DNA of 64,000 bases from Rubrivivax sp. GTDB taxonomy: Bacteria > Pseudomonadota > Gammaproteobacteria > Burkholderiales > Burkholderiaceae_C. Where the stretch lies: contig JADCGP010000017.1 in NCBI GenBank assembly GCA_020248915.1, positions 186,001-250,000 on the forward strand, read 5' to 3'. Below, piece by piece: positions 22,302 through 30,265 of this stretch. How positions within the stretch are numbered: the stretch's first letter is position 1; each line of letters starts with the position of its first letter. Below the pieces are notes generated by a model, which did not search any database, was not told where the DNA came from, and worked only from the letters and a program-made list of their open reading frames with translations. A program made the translations under genes and the position numbers.

Positions 22302-23089
22302 GCGCGGTGACCGACCGCCTCGCGCGCCTGGGCGCCTCGACGCTCGGCGAATTGCGCGGCTGGGGGCACGCCGCGTTCTTCTGCCTCGAGCTCCTGCGGG
22401 CATTGCCGGCGTCGCTGCGCCGGGTGCTGCTGATCGTCGAGCAGGTGCACGCGATCGGCAACCGCTCGCTGGTCATCATCCTGGCGTCGGGCCTGGCGGT
22501 CGGCTTCGTGCTCGCGCTGCAGATGTACTACGCGCTGGTGCGCTACGGGGCCGCCGAGAGCCTGGGGCTGGTCGTCAACCTGGCGCTGGTGCGCGAACTC
22601 GGCCCGGTGGTCACGGCGCTGCTGTTCGCCGGCCGCGCAGGCACCTCGCTGACTGCCGAGATCGGGCTGATGAAGGCCGGCGAGCAGCTGTCCGCCCTGG
22701 AGCTGATGGCCATCGACCCGCGGCAGCGCGTGCTGGCGCCGCGCCTGCTGGCCGGCGTGCTGTGCATGCCGATCCTGGCCGTGCTTTTCTCGGCCGTTGG
22801 GATCCTGGGCGCCTGGGTGGTCGCGGTGCTGCTGATCGGCGTGGATGGCGGCAACTTCTGGTCGATCATGCAGACCGGTGTCGACGTCTGGCGGGACGTC
22901 GGCAACGGCATCGTCAAGTCCCTCGTGTTCGGCGTCATCTGCACCGCGGTCGCGCTGTACCAGGGCCACGAGACCGAGGCCACGCCCGAGGGCGTGGCCC
23001 ACGCGACGACCCGCACCGTGGTCATCTCCTCGCTGTGGATCCTCGGCATGGACTTCGTGCTGACCGCACTGATGTTCTCCACCCCCTGA
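22298..23089 (+). CDS. mlaE: Phospholipid transport permease MlaE
   Basis: A 263-residue integral inner-membrane protein with five or six hydrophobic segments. Family landmarks are 'VEQVHAIGNRSLVIILASGLAVGFVLALQ' near residue 55, 'RELGPVVTALLFAGRAGTSLTAEIG' and 'MKAGEQLSALELMAIDP', the coupling region of MlaE. It forms the dimeric permease of the MlaFEDB complex, with MlaD as hexameric substrate channel. Start ATG 22298 overlaps the mlaF stop by four bases, which implies translational coupling. Confidence 0.95.
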   Translation: MSAVTDRLARLGASTLGELRGWGHAAFFCLELLRALPASLRRVLLIVEQVHAIGNRSLVIILASGLAVGFVLALQMYYALVRYGAAESLGLVVNLALVRELGPVVTALLFAGRAGTSLTAEIGLMKAGEQLSALELMAIDPRQRVLAPRLLAGVLCMPILAVLFSAVGILGAWVVAVLLIGVDGGNFWSIMQTGVDVWRDVGNGIVKSLVFGVICTAVALYQGHETEATPEGVAHATTRTVVISSLWILGMDFVLTALMFSTP

Positions 23090-23124
23090 GCGGCACACGC
23101 GGGCGTCAACCGGAAGGCAAGGAA

Positions 23125-23616
23125 ATGGGCAGGAAGGGAATCGAGACGATGGTCGGGCTGTTCGTGCTGCTCGGCATGCTCGGCCTCGCGTTCCTCGCGC
23201 TGCAGGCGGCCAATCTCGGCAGCACCAGCGGCCGGGACACCTACACGCTGCAGGCGCGATTCGACAACGTCGGCGGTCTGAAGGTGCGCGCCCCGGTGCG
23301 GACGGCCGGCGTGACGGTCGGCCGCATCCGCAGCATCGCCCTCGACCCCAAGACCTACCAGGGTCTGGTGGTGATGGAGATCGAGCGCGACTACCGCTTC
23401 CCGAAGGACACCGCGGCCAAGATCCTGACGTCGGGCCTGCTCGGCGACCAGTACATCGGCCTGGAGCCGGGCGGCGACGAGACCGACCTGAAGCCCGGCG
23501 ATCTGGTCGCGCAGACGCAGTCGGCCGTGGTGCTGGAGAACCTGATCGGCCAGTTCCTGACCGGCCGTGCGGCCGACGCGGGCGGCAGCGCGCCCGCTGA
23601 CGGGGGCAAGCCGTGA
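23125..23616 (+). CDS. mlaD: MCE-domain phospholipid-binding protein MlaD
   Basis: A 163-residue protein from ATG 23125 with AAGGAA upstream. An N-terminal signal anchor ('IETMVGLFVLLGMLGLAFLAL') is followed by a single MCE domain: 'YTLQARFDNVGGLKVRAPVRTAGVTVGRI', then 'LTSGLLGDQYIGLEPGG', the standard MlaD motifs. MlaD forms the periplasmic hexamer that takes lipid from MlaC. The tail is Ala/Gly-rich. The last four bases overlap the mlaA start (GTGA). Confidence 0.94.
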   Translation: MGRKGIETMVGLFVLLGMLGLAFLALQAANLGSTSGRDTYTLQARFDNVGGLKVRAPVRTAGVTVGRIRSIALDPKTYQGLVVMEIERDYRFPKDTAAKILTSGLLGDQYIGLEPGGDETDLKPGDLVAQTQSAVVLENLIGQFLTGRAADAGGSAPADGGKP

Positions 23617-24449
23617 GCCTCGGGCGCTGCGCCACCCTTCTGCTGGCGGTCGCCCTGCTCGCCGGCGGCTGCGCCTCGGCACCGCCTGCCGTCGGTGCGA
23701 CGGACGCTTCGGGCGTGGCGACGGGCGCTGCAGCCCCCGCGCCCCGTAACCCGGTCGACCCGTGGGAGCCCTTCAATCGGCGGGTCAGCGCCTTCAACGA
23801 CGCGGTCGACGACGCAGTCCTGCGTCCGCTGGCGACCGCCTACCGGGACTATGTGCCCAGCCCGGTGCGGCAAGGGATGGGCAACCTGTTCGGCAACCTC
23901 GGCGACGTCTGGTCGATGGCCAACCATCTGCTGCAGGGCAAGCTTCACTCCGGCCTGGACATGGGCATGCGGGTGCTGACGAACACGCTCTTCGGCCTGG
24001 GCGGCCTGCTCGACCCCGCCACCGAGGCGGGGCTGCAACGCCGCAGCGAGGACTTCGGCCAGACCCTCGGCCGCTGGGGCGTCGGCCCCGGTCCGTACGT
24101 GGTGCTGCCGCTGCTCGGGCCGCGCACGGTGCGAGACAGCTTCGGCTTCGTCGTCGACCGCCAGTTCGACGGCTCGCGGCTGTTCGACAGCGAGGCGACG
24201 AGCTACGCGTACACCGCGCTGGAACTGGTCTACACGCGATCGGAGCTGCTGGCGACGACCTCGCTGCTCGACCAGGCCGCGCTCGACCGCTACACCTTCG
24301 TGCGCGACGCCTACCTCGCGCGCCGGCTCGATCAGGTGTACGACGGCGCACCGCCGCTCGAGATCTTCGACGACACCGATGCGGCTCCTGCAGCGAATCC
24401 GCCGGCAACTCCGGGTGCCGGTCGTCCGCCGGCGCCGGTCGTGCGTTAG
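23613..24449 (+). CDS. mlaA: Outer-membrane lipid-asymmetry lipoprotein MlaA (VacJ)
   Basis: A 278-residue lipoprotein from GTG 23613. The lipobox is LAGGC (about Cys20). The MlaA core is recognisable: 'NPVDPWEPFNRRVSAFNDAVDDAVLRPLATAYRDYVPSPVR', 'GMGNLFGNLGDVW' and 'EDFGQTLGRWGVGPGPYVVLPLLGPRTVRD'. MlaA extracts mislocalised phospholipid from the outer leaflet and hands it to MlaC. The C-terminal Ala/Pro-rich extension is common in Burkholderiales. In this order the operon differs from E. coli, where mlaA is unlinked. Confidence 0.94.
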   Translation: MSLGRCATLLLAVALLAGGCASAPPAVGATDASGVATGAAAPAPRNPVDPWEPFNRRVSAFNDAVDDAVLRPLATAYRDYVPSPVRQGMGNLFGNLGDVWSMANHLLQGKLHSGLDMGMRVLTNTLFGLGGLLDPATEAGLQRRSEDFGQTLGRWGVGPGPYVVLPLLGPRTVRDSFGFVVDRQFDGSRLFDSEATSYAYTALELVYTRSELLATTSLLDQAALDRYTFVRDAYLARRLDQVYDGAPPLEIFDDTDAAPAANPPATPGAGRPPAPVVR

Positions 24450-24511
24450 CGGGGAATCGACGGGTCCGGCGCCCTGGCCGGCGCCGTGCCGATGTCCACG
24501 AAAGGATAGAC

Positions 24512-25111
24512 GTGCTTCACAGATGGTTCACCGCCGCCGCCGCGATCGCGATCTGCGTCCCGGCGTTCGCGCAGCAGGCCCCCGACGCGCTGGTCCGGCA
24601 GATCTCGGGCGAGGTCATCGAGGCAGCCAAGGCCGACAAGGCGATCCAGGCCGGCGACGTGGCGCGGATCAGCGCGCTGGTCGACACCAAGGTGATGCCG
24701 GCGGTCAACTTCGAGGTGATGACCCGCTCGGCCGTCGGGCCGCAGTGGCGCGGCGCCACGCCCGAGCAGCGTGCGAAGCTGCAGACCGAGTTCAAGGCGC
24801 TGCTGCTGCGCGTCTACTCCGGCGCCCTCACGCAGGTCAAGGACCAGACGGTCGAGGTGACGCGCACGCAGCCCGTGCAGGGCAGCACCCAGGTCGTCGT
24901 GCAGAGCGAGGTGCGCGGCAAGGGCGAGCCGATCAAGCTCGACTACCGGCTCGACCGCTTCGACGACGCCTGGAAGATCATCGACGTCAACGTCGGCGGC
25001 ATCTGGCTGGTGCAGAGCTATCGCTCGCAGTTCGGCCAGGTGCTCTCCAGTGGCGGGATCGACGGGCTGATCACCCGCCTAGTCGAGCTGAACAAGGGCG
25101 GCAAGGGCTGA
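24512..25111 (+). CDS. mlaC: Periplasmic phospholipid shuttle MlaC
   Basis: A 199-residue Tol-Tol-Ttg2D family protein. The GTG at 24512 follows AAAGGA at the right distance and yields a proper signal peptide ('AAAAIAICVPAFA/QQAPD'). Family signatures are 'VMPAVNFEVMTRSAVGPQWRGATPEQRAKLQTEFKALL', 'YSGALTQVKDQTVEV' and 'WKIIDVNVGGIWLVQSYRSQF'. MlaC carries one phospholipid between MlaA and MlaFEDB across the periplasm. The gene lies 62 bp after mlaA and five before mlaB. Confidence 0.94.
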   Translation: MLHRWFTAAAAIAICVPAFAQQAPDALVRQISGEVIEAAKADKAIQAGDVARISALVDTKVMPAVNFEVMTRSAVGPQWRGATPEQRAKLQTEFKALLLRVYSGALTQVKDQTVEVTRTQPVQGSTQVVVQSEVRGKGEPIKLDYRLDRFDDAWKIIDVNVGGIWLVQSYRSQFGQVLSSGGIDGLITRLVELNKGGKG

Positions 25112-25116
25112 GCGCG

Positions 25117-25446
25117 ATGCGGCTGCCCGGCACGCTGACGATGCAGCAGGCCGCCGCGGCCAGCCGCGAGCTCGACGCGGCCGCGGCCGGGGGCAGCGGC
25201 CCGTTCACGGTCGACGCCAGCCCGCTCGCGGCGATGGACACCGCCGCCATCGCAGTGCTGATGCAGGCGCGCCGCGCGTCCGAGGCGGCAGGCCGGCCCT
25301 TCTCGGTCAGCGGCGCACCGGCGAAGCTGGTGCAGCTGGCGCGACTCTACGGCGTGGCCGGCCTGCTCGGCCTGGACGGCTTTGGCAACAGCTCCCCGTC
25401 CCTGCCCTCGCCCGGCGTCGAGTCGGCACCGGCCGGCAGCGCATAG
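25117..25446 (+). CDS. mlaB: STAS-domain protein MlaB
   Basis: A 109-residue cytosolic STAS protein that stabilises MlaF in the Mla complex. The STAS core is visible in 'GPFTVDASPLAAMDTAAIAVLMQARRASEAAGRPFSVSG', with the Asp and Thr that match the functional Thr of E. coli MlaB. The last 20 or so residues (Pro/Ser-rich) go beyond the STAS fold. These 100 bp (25347-25446) also encode the C-terminus of hexR on the other strand. Confidence 0.88.
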   Translation: MRLPGTLTMQQAAAASRELDAAAAGGSGPFTVDASPLAAMDTAAIAVLMQARRASEAAGRPFSVSGAPAKLVQLARLYGVAGLLGLDGFGNSSPSLPSPGVESAPAGSA

Positions 25447-26297
25447 CGTCGCTGGCGCAGATTGCGCTTGATCTCGGCCAGAATCGGCCGCAGCCGCGCC
25501 GAGCCCAGCTTCAATGCCACCCCGGTGGTCAGGATGTCGACGATCATCAGGTGCAGCAGGCGGCTCACCATCGGGCTGTAGCGGTCGGCGTCCTCGGGGT
25601 GGTCGGCGGCCAGCAGCACCGCACCGGCGTGGCGCGCCAGCAGCGCCAGCGGCGAGCCGCTCGCCGTGACGGCGACCAGCGTCGCGCCCTTGCGCCGCGC
25701 GATGTCGGCCACGTCCAGCAGGTCGCGGCTGCGGCCGCTGTTGCTGATGACGACCGCCGCGTCGCCGGGCTGCAGCATCGTCGCGCTCATCACCTGCACG
25801 TGGCCGTCGCTGACGGCCTGCGCGTGCACCCCCAGGCGGAAGAACTTGTGCTGCGCGTCCTGCGCCACGATGCCGGAGTTGCCGACGCCGTAGAACTCGA
25901 TGCGCCGCCCGGCACGGCCGGCCGCGACGAGCGCGTCGATCGCGCGCTCCATCGCCGGGGCGGCGGCCGCGTTGCGGTAGCGCAGCAGCGCGGCGACCGC
26001 GTTGTCGACCACCTTGACGACGATGTCCGCCGTCTTGTCGTCCTCGTCGACCGCGCGGTGCACGAACGGCACCCCCTCGTTGACGCTGCCGGCGAGCTTG
26101 AGCTTGAAGTCGGCCAGCCCGTCGTAGCCGACGCTGCGGCAGAAGCGCACCACGGTCGGCTTGCTGACCTGCGCGCGTCCGGCGAGCTCGGCCACCGGCT
26201 GCGTCGCGAAGCCGCGCGGGTCGGCGAGCAGCAGCCGGGCCACGCGCTGCTCGGCCGGCGGCAGCGCCGGGATCGACGCTCGGATGCGGTCGAGCAT
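25347..26297 (-). CDS. hexR: RpiR-family transcriptional regulator HexR
   Basis: A 316-residue regulator (a GTG at 26300 would add one residue). The N-terminal HTH_6 domain includes 'VAELAGRAQVSKPTVVRFCRSVGYDGLADFK' around residues 38-68. The C-terminal SIS domain starts 'IEFYGVGNSGIVAQDAQHKFFRLG' and has 'VVISNSGRSRDLLD'. HexR senses 2-keto-3-deoxy-6-phosphogluconate and represses zwf and Entner-Doudoroff genes. Its start shares a base with the zwf stop (TGATG), so the two are one operon. The final 30 or so residues exceed the usual family end and lie antisense to mlaB. The adjacent operator supports autoregulation. Confidence 0.9.
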   Translation of the reverse strand: MLDRIRASIPALPPAEQRVARLLLADPRGFATQPVAELAGRAQVSKPTVVRFCRSVGYDGLADFKLKLAGSVNEGVPFVHRAVDEDDKTADIVVKVVDNAVAALLRYRNAAAAPAMERAIDALVAAGRAGRRIEFYGVGNSGIVAQDAQHKFFRLGVHAQAVSDGHVQVMSATMLQPGDAAVVISNSGRSRDLLDVADIARRKGATLVAVTASGSPLALLARHAGAVLLAADHPEDADRYSPMVSRLLHLMIVDILTTGVALKLGSARLRPILAEIKRNLRQRRYALPAGADSTPGEGRDGELLPKPSRPSRPATP

Positions 26298-27745
26298 CAC
26301 AGCTCCTCGGCCCAGGCGCAGCCGTCGCGCGCCACCAGCGCGCTGCTGGCCGCCGGGCCCCAGCTGCCGGCGACGTAGGGCCGCGGCGCCTGCGGGTCGG
26401 CGCGCCAGGCCTCGAGCACGGGCTCCACCCAGCGCCAGGCCTGCTCCTGCTCGTCGCTGCGCACGAACAGGTTCAGCCGGCCTGCGATCGCATCGAGCAG
26501 CAGCCGCTCGTAGCCGCCCACCCGCTCGGTCGCGAAGGCCCTGTCGAAGTCCAGGTCCAGCGACACCGGCGACAGCGTCTCGTTGCCGTCGCCGCCGCTG
26601 CGCGCCGCCAGCAGGTGCAGCTCGAGGCCGTCCTCGGGCTGCAGCTTGATGACGAGCTTGTTGGCCTGCCGCGTGCCGGGGAAGATCGGGTGCGGCACCG
26701 CGCGGAAGGCGACGACGATCTGCGCGTCACGCGCCGCCAGCCGCTTACCGGTGCGCAGGTAGAACGGGACGCCGGCCCAGCGCCAGTTGCGCACCTCGGT
26801 GCGCAGCGCCACGAAGGTCTCGGTGGCGCTGCCGGCAGGCACCTTGGCCTCCTCCAGGTAGCCCGGCACCTTCTGCCCGCCGACGACGCCGGCGCGGTAC
26901 TGCCCGCGCACGACGTCGTGCGCGACGCTGTCGGCCGTGAAGGGCTTGAGCGACTTCAGCACCTTCAGCTTCTCGTCGCGGATCGCGTCGGCGTCGCTGG
27001 TGGAGGGAGGCTCCATGGCGATCATCGTCAGCAGCTGCAGTGCGTGGTTCTGCACCATGTCGCGCAGCGCACCGGTCTGGTCGTAGAAGTCGCCGCGGGT
27101 GCCCACGCCGATGCTCTCGGCGATCGTGATCTGGATGCTGGCGATGCTCTCGCGCCGCCACAGCGGCTCGAACAGGGCGTTGCCGAAGCGCAGCGCCATC
27201 AGGTTCTGCACCGCCGGCTTGCCGAGGTAGTGGTCGATGCGCAGGGCCTGCTCCTCGCGGAAGTGCGCCGCCACGGCCTCGTTGATGCGCCGGGCGCTGG
27301 CGAGGTCGTGGCCCAGCGGCTTCTCGAGCACGAGCCGCACGTGCGCGCCGTTGATGCCGGCCCTGCCGAGCTGCTCGCAGATCGGCACGAACAGGTGCGG
27401 GCTGGTGGCGAGGAACACCACGACCGTGTCGGCCGCGCGCGCGTCGAGCCACTGGCGCAGCCCGGCGTAATGCTCGGGCCGCGACAGGTCCATCCGGCGG
27501 TAGTGCAGCAGCTCGGCGAAGCGGGCGAACTCCTCGTCGCTCGGTTGCTTGGCCTCGTCGACGCCGCCGAAGCGCGCGCGAATGTGGCTGCGGTACTCGG
27601 CGTCGCTGCGCTCGTCGCGCGCCACGGCGAGGATCCGGCCATCGCCGGGCAGCTTGCCGTGGCGCCAGGCCTGGAACAGCGCCGGCATCAGCTTGCGCCA
27701 GGCGAGGTCGCCGGTGCCGCCGAACAGGACGAGGTCGAAAGACAT
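26297..27745 (-). CDS. zwf: Glucose-6-phosphate 1-dehydrogenase
   Basis: About 482 residues from ATG 27745, the usual Zwf length; an upstream ATG at 27793 would add 16 residues across the operator and is rejected. The enzyme oxidises glucose-6-phosphate to 6-phosphogluconolactone with NADP or NAD. Seen: the dinucleotide site 'LFGGTGDLAWRKLMPAL', the substrate and active-site motif 'RIDHYLGKPAVQNLMALRFGN', and 'IQITIAESIGV'. Downstream is hexR. A sigma-70-like promoter and HexR operator lie immediately upstream. Confidence 0.96.
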   Translation of the reverse strand: MSFDLVLFGGTGDLAWRKLMPALFQAWRHGKLPGDGRILAVARDERSDAEYRSHIRARFGGVDEAKQPSDEEFARFAELLHYRRMDLSRPEHYAGLRQWLDARAADTVVVFLATSPHLFVPICEQLGRAGINGAHVRLVLEKPLGHDLASARRINEAVAAHFREEQALRIDHYLGKPAVQNLMALRFGNALFEPLWRRESIASIQITIAESIGVGTRGDFYDQTGALRDMVQNHALQLLTMIAMEPPSTSDADAIRDEKLKVLKSLKPFTADSVAHDVVRGQYRAGVVGGQKVPGYLEEAKVPAGSATETFVALRTEVRNWRWAGVPFYLRTGKRLAARDAQIVVAFRAVPHPIFPGTRQANKLVIKLQPEDGLELHLLAARSGGDGNETLSPVSLDLDFDRAFATERVGGYERLLLDAIAGRLNLFVRSDEQEQAWRWVEPVLEAWRADPQAPRPYVAGSWGPAASSALVARDGCAWAEEL

Positions 27746-27751
27746 GGGTGA

Positions 27752-27766
27752 TGTAATCAGATTACA
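27752..27766. promoter_or_regulatory. HexR operator
   Basis: TGTAATCAGATTACA is a perfect inverted repeat around CAG, extending to 19 bp (27750-27768, GATGTAAT-CAG-ATTACATC). It fits the known HexR pseudopalindrome TGTAAT-N3-ATTACA. It begins 6 bp upstream of the zwf ATG, where binding would block transcription start. Confidence 0.85.
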
Positions 27767-27772
27767 TCGCTT

Positions 27773-27800
27773 ATCATGCCAGGTTTCATCCACGGGTCAA
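27773..27800 (-). promoter_or_regulatory. Predicted sigma-70 promoter of zwf-hexR
   Basis: Read on the minus strand: -35 TTGACC (27795-27800, 5 of 6 consensus), 16-bp spacer, -10 CATGAT (27773-27778, 4 of 6). The predicted start, about 27766, falls at the edge of the HexR operator, which is a repressor arrangement. Confidence 0.6.
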
Positions 27801-27857
27801 CCACACGGCGCCGACCGGCCCGCACGCCGGCAGCCGGCCGGCGCTACAGTCGCAGCC

Positions 27858-28319
27858 ATGCCCTGCACTTGGCGAACCTGGATCGCGACCCTGCTGGTGG
27901 TGGCCCTGCCGCTGCAGGCCGTGGCCGCCGCGGGCGCGTGCTGCCTGTCCCACGCAGGCGGTGCCAGTCCGAGTCAGGGCCAGCCTGAAGGCCACGAAGC
28001 GGGCCAGGGGGGCATCGGCATCGGCGCCGACGGCATGGCGGCCTCCGCCCCGGCCGCAGGCGCGCCATGCCACACGGCGGGCAGCGAATACAGCGCCGGT
28101 GCCCCGGCGACCACGTCGGTCGCGCCGCACGACGAGGGCTGCGGCAGCGTCGGCGCGGACGCCTGCCACGGCTGCTCGGCCTGCGCGATGGGGCCTGCGC
28201 TGCCCGTCGCTGCGGGGCCGACGCCCGGAGCCGCGAGCGCCTCGGCGCCCGAGGCCCCGGCGCCCGCACCCGCCGCGGTGCGCGCGCCACCGCCGCCCGA
28301 GCCGCCGCCCCGGGCCTGA
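27858..28319 (+). CDS. Small secreted Cys/His/Gly-rich protein of a copper locus
   Basis: A 153-residue protein from ATG 27858. The signal peptide is 'TWIATLLVVALPLQAVAAAG'. The mature part is low-complexity, rich in Gly, Ala, Pro and His, with cysteines in small groups: 'ACCLSHAG', 'PCHTAG', 'EGCGSV', 'ACHGCSACAMG'. The 'GCSACA' cluster and the Pro/Arg-rich end resemble small exported proteins found at the head of copper-resistance operons (CopL-like), which I take as a tentative match. It starts the five-gene copper module. No membrane segment follows the signal. Metal binding is inferred from Cys/His content and context. Confidence 0.55.
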   Translation: MPCTWRTWIATLLVVALPLQAVAAAGACCLSHAGGASPSQGQPEGHEAGQGGIGIGADGMAASAPAAGAPCHTAGSEYSAGAPATTSVAPHDEGCGSVGADACHGCSACAMGPALPVAAGPTPGAASASAPEAPAPAPAAVRAPPPPEPPPRA

Positions 28320-28444
28320 CGCCGGCAGCGGTCGCGCGCAGGGTTCCTGCCCGCGCCCCGATCGCCCGACCGAGACGCCGCCGCGCTGGCGGCGGCGTCT
28401 CCCAGGCGGCGCCCGTCGCCGCTCTCACCGATCCGGGAGTGCCC

Positions 28445-28783
28445 ATGAGTCCACGTCACCCTTGCCGCGTGGCCGTGCTGCGCCGGTTGGGCGCAATTGC
28501 CGCCAGCCTTGCCGCGACGCTCGGCGCCACGCCGGAGGTGCCGGCTGCCGACGCAGTGCCGGCGCGCGCCGACCCGCTCGATCCCCGGGCCCCGACGACG
28601 GCGCCCGCCCACCGCAGCCCGCTGCAGTCGTATCGCCGCCTGCCCGAGGTGCCGCCGCCGGAGGGCGCGCGCTGGCGGGAGGGCAACGAGACGGTCAACC
28701 GCGTCGGCGGCTGGCGCGCCTATGCACGCGAGGCGGCGGCTGCCGCCGCAGCCGCGTCCGCCCCCGCCGGAGATCGCCCATGA
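28445..28783 (+). CDS. Small periplasmic conserved protein linked to metal-efflux operons
   Basis: A 112-residue protein with an N-terminal signal ('LGAIAASLAATLGATPEVPAADA'). The distinctive C-terminal half contains 'SPLQSYRRLPEVPPPEGARWREGNETVNRVGGWRAYAREA'-like sequence: a Tyr-Arg phrase, a Trp-Arg phrase and 'VGGWRAYAREA'. Short proteins with this arrangement are common just before TolC-type genes of copper and silver loci; their biochemical role is not known to me. Its TGA overlaps the ATG of the next gene (ATGA), so the two are translationally coupled. Confidence 0.6.
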   Translation: MSPRHPCRVAVLRRLGAIAASLAATLGATPEVPAADAVPARADPLDPRAPTTAPAHRSPLQSYRRLPEVPPPEGARWREGNETVNRVGGWRAYAREAAAAAAAASAPAGDRP

Positions 28784-30249
28784 GGGCGACGCCACGAGCC
28801 GCGGCGGCCCCGGTCGGGCCTGCCGCCGCGAGGGCGGCCCGTGCCGCGATGCTCGTCGCGGCCGCGCTCGCCGCCGGCTGCTCCGCGCTGCCGCCCGACC
28901 GGGGCCTCGGCCCGGTGCGCGAGCTGGTGCAGCAGCGCCTGGGCCACACGCTGCACCCCGAGCGCGACGCCAACGACGCCGCCGTCATCGACGAACGCGT
29001 GCAGCGCCTGCTGGCCGCACCGCTCACCGCCGAGGGCGCGGTGCAGCTCGCGCTGCTCAACCACCGCGGGCTGCAGGCCACTCTGGCCGAGCTGGACATC
29101 CGTGCAGCCGATCTCGCTCAGGCCGGCCGCCTGCCCAACCCCGGCATCGGCTTCGCACGCAGCAGCAACGGCGCGGAGGTCGAGCACGAGATCGGCTTGC
29201 ACTTCAGTCTGGCGCGCCTGCTGGCGCAGCCCCTGGTGCAGCGCATCGAGCAGCGGCGCTTCGCCGAGGCTCAGGCCGCCACCGCTGCGGCCGTGATCGC
29301 GCACGCGAGCCAGGTGCGGCGCGCCTGGATCGAGGCGGTGGCGGCCAACGAGTCTGCGCGCTATGCGCAGCAGGTGCTGGAGGCTGCCGAGGCGGGCGCC
29401 GAGCTCGCGCGGCGCATGGCCCGGGTCGGCAACTTCAACCGCCTGCAGCAGGCGCGCGAACAAGGCTTCTACGCCCAGGCCGCGCTGGACGCCACGCGCG
29501 CCGAGCAGCACCGCGCCGCGACGCGCGAGCGCCTCGCACGACTGCTCGGCCTGTGGGGCACGCAGCTCGGCGAAGGCGCCCTCCGCCTGCCCGAGCGCCT
29601 GCCCGACCTGCCCGCCGTCCCGCGCGACTGGGGCGACGTCGAGCGTCGCGCCGTGGCCGAACGGCTGGACCTGCAGGCTGCCCGTGCCGGCGTCGAGGGC
29701 AGCGGGCGCGTCCTCGGCCTGGTGCGCACCGAGCGCGTCCTCAACGCGGTGGAGCTGCACGTCGCGCGAGAGTCCTCGCGCACGCATCGCGACGAGCCGG
29801 CCACCCGCACCTGGGAGCTGACGTTCGAACTGCCGATCTTCGACTTCGGCGACCTGCGCAGCGCCCGCGCCGAGGCGCAGCACCGGCAGGCGCTGCACCG
29901 CGCAGCCGCCGCGGCCGTCGATGCGCGCAGCGAAGTGCGCGAGGCCTATGCCGCGCTGCGCCACGCGCACGACATCGCCCGCCATCACCGCGACGAGCTG
30001 GTGCCGATCGCGCGCCGCATCTCCGACGAGAACCTGCTGCGCTACAACGGCATGCTGATCGGCGTGTTCGAACTGCTCGCCGATGCCCGCGCGCAGACGC
30101 ACGCCGTCAAGGCGTCGATCGACGCGCTCCGCGCGTACTGGCTGGCCGAGGCCGAGCTCGAGCTCGCGCTGATCGGCAAGCCGATGGCCGGCAGCCTGCC
30201 GGGCGTCACCCCCGCCGCCCCGGCCACCGCCGGCGGCGATCCGCACTGA
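28780..30249 (+). CDS. TolC-family outer-membrane efflux lipoprotein (CusC-like)
   Basis: A 489-residue lipoprotein from ATG 28780, lipobox LAAGC at about Cys36. It has the two OEP repeats of the TolC family: 'LTAEGAVQLALLNHRGLQATLAELDIRAADLAQAGRLPNP' near residue 80 and the second starting 'ELTFELPIFDFGDLRSARAEAQHRQAL' near 345. Long amphipathic helices rich in Ala, Arg and Gln make the periplasmic tunnel. There is no RND pump or membrane-fusion gene in the window, which is unusual for such a protein. Together with the adjacent multicopper oxidase it suggests periplasmic copper export, by analogy with CusC and CopB-type systems. Confidence 0.85.
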   Translation: MRATPRAAAAPVGPAAARAARAAMLVAAALAAGCSALPPDRGLGPVRELVQQRLGHTLHPERDANDAAVIDERVQRLLAAPLTAEGAVQLALLNHRGLQATLAELDIRAADLAQAGRLPNPGIGFARSSNGAEVEHEIGLHFSLARLLAQPLVQRIEQRRFAEAQAATAAAVIAHASQVRRAWIEAVAANESARYAQQVLEAAEAGAELARRMARVGNFNRLQQAREQGFYAQAALDATRAEQHRAATRERLARLLGLWGTQLGEGALRLPERLPDLPAVPRDWGDVERRAVAERLDLQAARAGVEGSGRVLGLVRTERVLNAVELHVARESSRTHRDEPATRTWELTFELPIFDFGDLRSARAEAQHRQALHRAAAAAVDARSEVREAYAALRHAHDIARHHRDELVPIARRISDENLLRYNGMLIGVFELLADARAQTHAVKASIDALRAYWLAEAELELALIGKPMAGSLPGVTPAAPATAGGDPH

Positions 30250-30265
30250 TCCCCACGGAGGACCC

